Assembly: GCA_025128025.1 (NCBI GenBank)
Contig: JAHLYR010000002.1
Location: 62,001 to 126,000 of the forward strand
Origin: Synechococcus sp. CS-1330
Lineage (GTDB): Bacteria; Cyanobacteriota; Cyanobacteriia; PCC-6307; Cyanobiaceae
Direction: 5' to 3'
Length of the DNA stretch: 64,000 bases
How positions within the stretch are numbered: the first letter of the stretch is position 1; each line of letters starts with the position of its first letter. Positions 60,426 to 64,000 of the stretch are shown here, in pieces. The notes under the pieces were generated by a model that saw only the letters and a list, made by a program, of their open reading frames with translations, was not told where the DNA came from and did no database searches. Both the position numbers and the translations under genes were made by a program.

Positions 60426-61201
60426 GGTGCCGGCGGATCGTCGAACAGCAACTCCTCGATGTAACGGTCGGCCCACTCCGGGTTGAAGGCCTTCTCCAGC
60501 ACCCGTCGAGTCTTGTCGTTTTGTTTCTGTTGCTTGCAATACCGGAGCTGACCCTGCCATCTGGCAACCGTAGCTGGGTGCGTTGGTGCCTGAGGCTCAC
60601 TGGCGGCTATGGCCGACTCCAGCACATCGAGAAAGCCGCTTACCTCGTCGAGAAACGCGGCCTCCTCAGCGGCGTTCGTGGGTCTCACAAAGCGAACGTA
60701 GGGCGAAAAAATCGACCCCCAGCCCGGCAGCTCCCGTTCCTGCTCAAAGCTGCTGCGGGGCCTGGCAGCAAGAGCCTCGGCGATGCCGGCTGGTAGCTCG
60801 CCGCAAACTGGCGAGAGGTCGACGATGGCGGCGGAGACCCCGGCCGGACCGGCCACGATGTCAGCCCCAAAAACAGGCAGGTCGAAACGTGGATCCGGGA
60901 AGAGAACGCAGTGCAAAATCTGCAATCCCGCGCCAAGGCGAGCGGTTTCTAGGTGCAGCTTGCGCAGTCCTAGGCAGCGACGTAGCTCGTTGCGTATGAA
61001 CAGCGATTCGCCATCGAGGCTGCCACTGATGGCCTCGAGATCGGCAGAGACCGCAAGCGCTTCCAATTCGGGCAAGCCTTGCCAGAACGTACGAATCCGC
61101 TCCGCTAGGGCGTCCATCAGGGGGTGAATCGCACCGCTTTCGGCGCTAGAGCCCGCGGGGGCAGCGTCGGGACTCTGAGACGAAGCGGGGGCGGAACTCA
61201 C
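60422..61201 (-). CDS. pcyA: phycocyanobilin:ferredoxin oxidoreductase
   Basis: PcyA reduces biliverdin IX-alpha by four electrons from ferredoxin to phycocyanobilin, the chromophore of phycocyanin and allophycocyanin. The product matches Pcy[22 protein letters not shown] with the catalytic Glu (LET) and His (ILHC), then [21 protein letters not shown] with the proton-donating Asp in ADIV, and a C-terminal [13 protein letters not shown]-type block ([20 protein letters not shown]). GTG 61201 is chosen. An ATG at 61243 adds 14 residues not expected in the family and would leave only 7 bases to the divergent M16 gene. devB follows with a 4-base overlap. Confidence 0.92.
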   Translation of the reverse strand: MSSAPASSQSPDAAPAGSSAESGAIHPLMDALAERIRTFWQGLPELEALAVSADLEAISGSLDGESLFIRNELRRCLGLRKLHLETARLGAGLQILHCVLFPDPRFDLPVFGADIVAGPAGVSAAIVDLSPVCGELPAGIAEALAARPRSSFEQERELPGWGSIFSPYVRFVRPTNAAEEAAFLDEVSGFLDVLESAIAASEPQAPTHPATVARWQGQLRYCKQQKQNDKTRRVLEKAFNPEWADRYIEELLFDDPPAP

Positions 61202-61250
61202 GACAGGAGGTGCAGCCAGCAGAATGCAGATCCTGCCACGCATCTGAGCC

Positions 61251-62519
61251 TTGCCCCTGGCCCCATCCCAGCCCCTGCTGCCAGGCCTGGCTAACCCCAG
61301 CGATCAACTTCTGGCCAACGGCGCCACCGTGGTCAGCCTGTTTCTGCCCGACTCGCCGCTGGTATGCCTCGATTTTTGGTGCCGCGCAGGCAGCGTTTTT
61401 GAATCCGCCGCGGAAAGCGGCATGGCCCATTTTCTTGAACACATGGTGTTCAAGGGCAGCGAGCGGCTTGGGCCTGGTGAATTCGACCTTCGCATCGAGG
61501 CAATGGGTGGCAACAGCAATGCCGCCACCGGTTTCGACGATGTCCATTACCACGTTTTGATCCCACCAGAGGCGGCGGCAGACGCCCTCGACCTACTGCT
61601 TGATCTGGTGCTGCACCCCCGCCTCGATGCCGCAGCCTTTGACATGGAGAGGCAGGTGGTGCTCGAGGAGCTGGCCCAAAGCGAAGATCAGCCCGATGAA
61701 ATCGCTCTGCAGCAGTTACTTCGACTTGGCTGCCCAAATCACGCCTACGGCGAACCGATTCTTGGCCAGCGCGAGCTGCTGCTCGAGCAGACACCTGATG
61801 CCATGGCCGCCTTCCATCGGCGTCTTTATGGCGCCAACCGTTGCGTGCTGGCCATGGGCGGCGCCCTCGAGCCGGAGACCCTCGCCGAACGCATAGCCGC
61901 CAGTGGCCTGGCCCAATTGCCGCTGGTGGAGGAGCCCCGCACCCGGCCAGCCCTTGTGGTGCAGCCAGGGGAGCACCGGATCGAAGTGCCGCGGCTGGAA
62001 TCGGCGCGCCTACTGATGCTTTGGGGTTTGCCTCCCGCCTCTCAATTGCACGACGTGATGGGCGCAGACCTGCTCACAACCGTGCTGGCCGAGGGGCGCC
62101 GCAGCCGCTTAGTGGAGAGGCTGCGCGAGCAACTGCGCATCGTGGAAAGCATCGATCTCGATCTGCACGTAATGGAGTTCGGCAGCTTTGCCCTGCTGGA
62201 AGCGATCTGCGAAACGGACGAGTTGGCCTCCGTTCGCAAAGCGATTGAGGCGGTCTGGTGCGAGCTGTTGCAGGAGGGTATGGCTAAGGCGGAATGGCAG
62301 CGGGCCCAGCGTCTTGTGGCCAATGGCTACCGCTTTGGTTTAGAAGCCGCTGGCGGTGTGGCGGGCCTGATCGGCAACAACCGTCTCTGGGGGCGACACC
62401 ACAGGCTGGAGCTGCCGCTCGAAGAGATCGGTTGCTGGAGTGCATCCAAATTGCTGCAGCAGTCCGTTCCCCTGCTTGATCCCAGCCGGGCCTGCGTTCT
62501 CGAGGCGGTGCCGGCATGA
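61251..62519 (+). CDS. M16-family zinc peptidase, catalytic subunit
   Basis: The 422-residue M16B peptidase has the inverted zinc motif HFLEH in [13 protein letters not shown] (residues about 59-67), the third ligand glutamate region [15 protein letters not shown], and the [10 protein letters not shown] block. The start is TTG 61251, directly after an in-frame stop at 61245. It overlaps the next M16 gene by 4 bases (ATGA). Such pairs form a two-subunit clamp in which this subunit holds the metal. Substrate unknown. Confidence 0.9.
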   Translation: MPLAPSQPLLPGLANPSDQLLANGATVVSLFLPDSPLVCLDFWCRAGSVFESAAESGMAHFLEHMVFKGSERLGPGEFDLRIEAMGGNSNAATGFDDVHYHVLIPPEAAADALDLLLDLVLHPRLDAAAFDMERQVVLEELAQSEDQPDEIALQQLLRLGCPNHAYGEPILGQRELLLEQTPDAMAAFHRRLYGANRCVLAMGGALEPETLAERIAASGLAQLPLVEEPRTRPALVVQPGEHRIEVPRLESARLLMLWGLPPASQLHDVMGADLLTTVLAEGRRSRLVERLREQLRIVESIDLDLHVMEFGSFALLEAICETDELASVRKAIEAVWCELLQEGMAKAEWQRAQRLVANGYRFGLEAAGGVAGLIGNNRLWGRHHRLELPLEEIGCWSASKLLQQSVPLLDPSRACVLEAVPA

Positions 62520-63814
62520 CCATCACCCATCCATCCTCTGCCAACTGGCAGCACACCAGCCTTCATGGCGGCCTTCCGCTGATCTGGCAGCGCCGGCCTG
62601 GACCGGCGATCGTGGCTTGCCGGCTGTGGATACGGGGCGGCAGCAGTCAGGACCTGCCTGGCCAGCGCGGGGCTGGCCAATTGCTGGCCGGCTTGATGAC
62701 CCGCGGTTGCGGCAGCTACGGGCCTGAAGCCTTGGCCGACCTCGTGGAGGGTCACGGAGCAGCCCTGCGCGCTGAAGCCGCCGAAGACTGCCTGGTGATC
62801 AGCCTCAAGTGCGCCAGCAGCGACACGAGCGAACTGCTGCCCCTGTTGCTGACAATGGCCAGGCAGCCCTGGCTTAGCCCCGACCAACTCGAGCTAGAGC
62901 GGGACCTGAACCTCCAGAGCTTGCAGCGCCAGCGGGAGGATCCATTCCAGCTAGCCCACGACCAGCTGCGCCACTTGCTCTATGGCGATGGGCCCTATGG
63001 CCACGACCCCCTCGGTGTGGATGGGGAACTAGCTGCCCTGCACACCGAGCAGATAGGGGCGTTGGTGCCTGAGCTCGGCCAGAACGGCGCCCTTTTGGTG
63101 GCCTGCGGTGATTTGGATGACGAACTGCCCCAGCTGCTCAATCCCCTGCTGAATCAGTGCCCCTGGACCACGGCCCCGCCAAGCCCCGGCGCCGGGCCCG
63201 GCGCAGCCTCCGGGCTGGAGCGCTTTGCCTGCTTGGAGCAAGACACGGAGCAACTGGTACTGATGCTGGGTACGGCGACCGTGCCCCTGGGCGATCCGGA
63301 CGGGCTGGCACTGAGGCTGCTTCAGGCCCACCTGGGCATGGGCATGTCCAGCCGCCTATTCGTAACCATGAGGGAGGAGCGGGGCCTGGCCTACGACGTT
63401 GGGGTCCACATGCCGGCGCGGCGCGGCGCTACTCCCTTTATCTGGCACCTCTCCACTTCCGCTGAGCGCTCAGAAGAGGCCACCACTGCTCTTCTCGAGG
63501 AGTGGCAAAGGGTCCTAGATCAGCCCTTGAGCGCCCCTGAGCTCGCTTTGGCCAAGGCCAAATACCGCGGCCAGGACGCCATGGGCCGCCAGACCTGCGG
63601 CCAGATCGCCGATCGTCAGGCGCTGGTGCTGGGCCATGGCCTGGGCTGGAGCTACGTGGAGGACAGCCTGGAGCAGGCCCAGCAACTGGATGCCGGCACC
63701 CTGCTGGCGGCAGCTCGCCGCAGGCTTTCGGCTCCCGCCCTCAGCATCTGTGGTCCAGCGCCAGCCCTTGCCGCCGCAGAAAAGGCCTGGCACCGCCACT
63801 CTCTCAGTGCCTGA
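62516..63814 (+). CDS. M16-family peptidase, non-catalytic partner subunit
   Basis: The 432-residue M16 homologue has no HxxEH motif: the corresponding segment reads GQLLAGLMTRG. The C-terminal substrate-binding Arg/Tyr pair is kept (SRLFVTMREERGLAYDVGV). This split, zinc site in one chain and R/Y in the other, is the known design of heterodimeric bacterial M16B proteases. The ATG overlaps the catalytic-subunit stop by 4 bases, which supports equal synthesis of both chains. Confidence 0.9.
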   Translation: MTITHPSSANWQHTSLHGGLPLIWQRRPGPAIVACRLWIRGGSSQDLPGQRGAGQLLAGLMTRGCGSYGPEALADLVEGHGAALRAEAAEDCLVISLKCASSDTSELLPLLLTMARQPWLSPDQLELERDLNLQSLQRQREDPFQLAHDQLRHLLYGDGPYGHDPLGVDGELAALHTEQIGALVPELGQNGALLVACGDLDDELPQLLNPLLNQCPWTTAPPSPGAGPGAASGLERFACLEQDTEQLVLMLGTATVPLGDPDGLALRLLQAHLGMGMSSRLFVTMREERGLAYDVGVHMPARRGATPFIWHLSTSAERSEEATTALLEEWQRVLDQPLSAPELALAKAKYRGQDAMGRQTCGQIADRQALVLGHGLGWSYVEDSLEQAQQLDAGTLLAAARRRLSAPALSICGPAPALAAAEKAWHRHSLSA

Positions 63815-63835
63815 TATGGCTTGCCAAGTGCCTGA

Positions 63836-64000
63836 TTAAGGCTCAGCAGCTTGTAGTTGGTCGGCTTCCAGCAAAAAGGTGCCGCGGCGAAAGCGAACTG
63901 CCAGTTGATTGCGCGCCTTAATGGCCAGAACCTGACCCTGCTCATCGCTATCCACCAGGTCTGGGGGACGCAACATCGGCATTGGATCAGCTGTTTTTAG
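63836..64000 (-). CDS. DUF3148/CRR42-like protein, C-terminal part only
   Basis: The frame runs off the window edge, so the start is missing. The visible residues LKTADPMPMLRPPDLVDSDE, then VLAIKARNQLAVRFRRGTFL and the end EADQLQAAEP fit the small beta-barrel family DUF3148, whose plant member CRR42 is needed to assemble the NDH-1 complex. It is convergent with the M16 pair, 21 bases from the stop. A role in NDH-1 assembly is inferred from the plant homologue. Confidence 0.78.
   Translation of the reverse strand, partial: LKTADPMPMLRPPDLVDSDEQGQVLAIKARNQLAVRFRRGTFLLEADQLQAAEP

Overview
The window is chromosomal DNA from a GC-rich unicellular alpha-cyanobacterium of the Synechococcus/Cyanobium type. 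The evidence is an allophycocyanin gene (apcD), phycocyanobilin synthesis (pcyA), phytyl-chlorophyll synthesis (chlP), a ferredoxin sulfite reductase, PcxA, Psb32, CcsA and the fructose/sedoheptulose bisphosphatase glpX, together with very compact gene packing. No phage, insertion sequence or CRISPR array was seen. About 57 protein genes and one tRNA can be supported.

Layout. 1-1,130: the end of a J-domain gene, then the longest gene-free stretch. 1.1-8.4 kb: apcD, rlmD, pheT, and the rpmG-rpsR-RNase II/R set. 8.3-16.6 kb: an FAD oxidoreductase, then metG-lptC, a CCB-type cytochrome b6f assembly factor, psb32, pcxA, cobU and trmL. 16.7-20.5 kb: a LysM/M23 envelope peptidase, tRNA-Met(CAT), a small conserved protein, a 2-Cys peroxiredoxin and purS-purQ. 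20.4-25.6 kb: a cobalt module (B12 riboswitch, hupE, cobW), a lumenal pentapeptide protein, a UPRT-like protein and ilvD. 25.6-33.5 kb: a minus-strand carbon-metabolism run (glpX, hemA, glgC, gnd, pgl, a CIA30 protein and a CxxC protein) with rpe diverging from glpX. 33.5-39.2 kb: typA, DUF309, lptA, lptB, a single LptF/G permease and ccsA, all on the minus strand and tightly spaced. 39.3-50.2 kb: a U32 protein, a VanY-like peptidase, chlP, a desaturase, glyS, sir and a VanX-like dipeptidase. 50.2-57.6 kb: a group-2 sigma factor, the rpsB-tsf-unknown-recG run, a family 2 glycosyltransferase and a 51-residue basic protein. 57.6-64 kb: pcyA-devB-devC-devA, a pair of M16 peptidase subunits, and the cut end of a DUF3148 gene.

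Shared themes. Lipopolysaccharide transport is nearly complete: lptA, lptB and one permease lie in one run, with lptC some 23 kb away. Cobalt/B12 supply is represented by the riboswitch-controlled hupE-cobW pair and by cobU. Tetrapyrrole and pigment functions are hemA, chlP, pcyA and apcD. The oxidative pentose phosphate genes gnd and pgl sit beside glgC and the Calvin-cycle genes glpX and rpe.

No wholly new multi-gene system is proven. The best leads are the translational coupling of pcyA to a DevBCA-type exporter, the UPRT-like protein with a degraded PRPP loop, an exact four-unit 12-bp repeat followed by a G/C-homopolymer hairpin after rpe, and several conserved but uncharacterised small genes.
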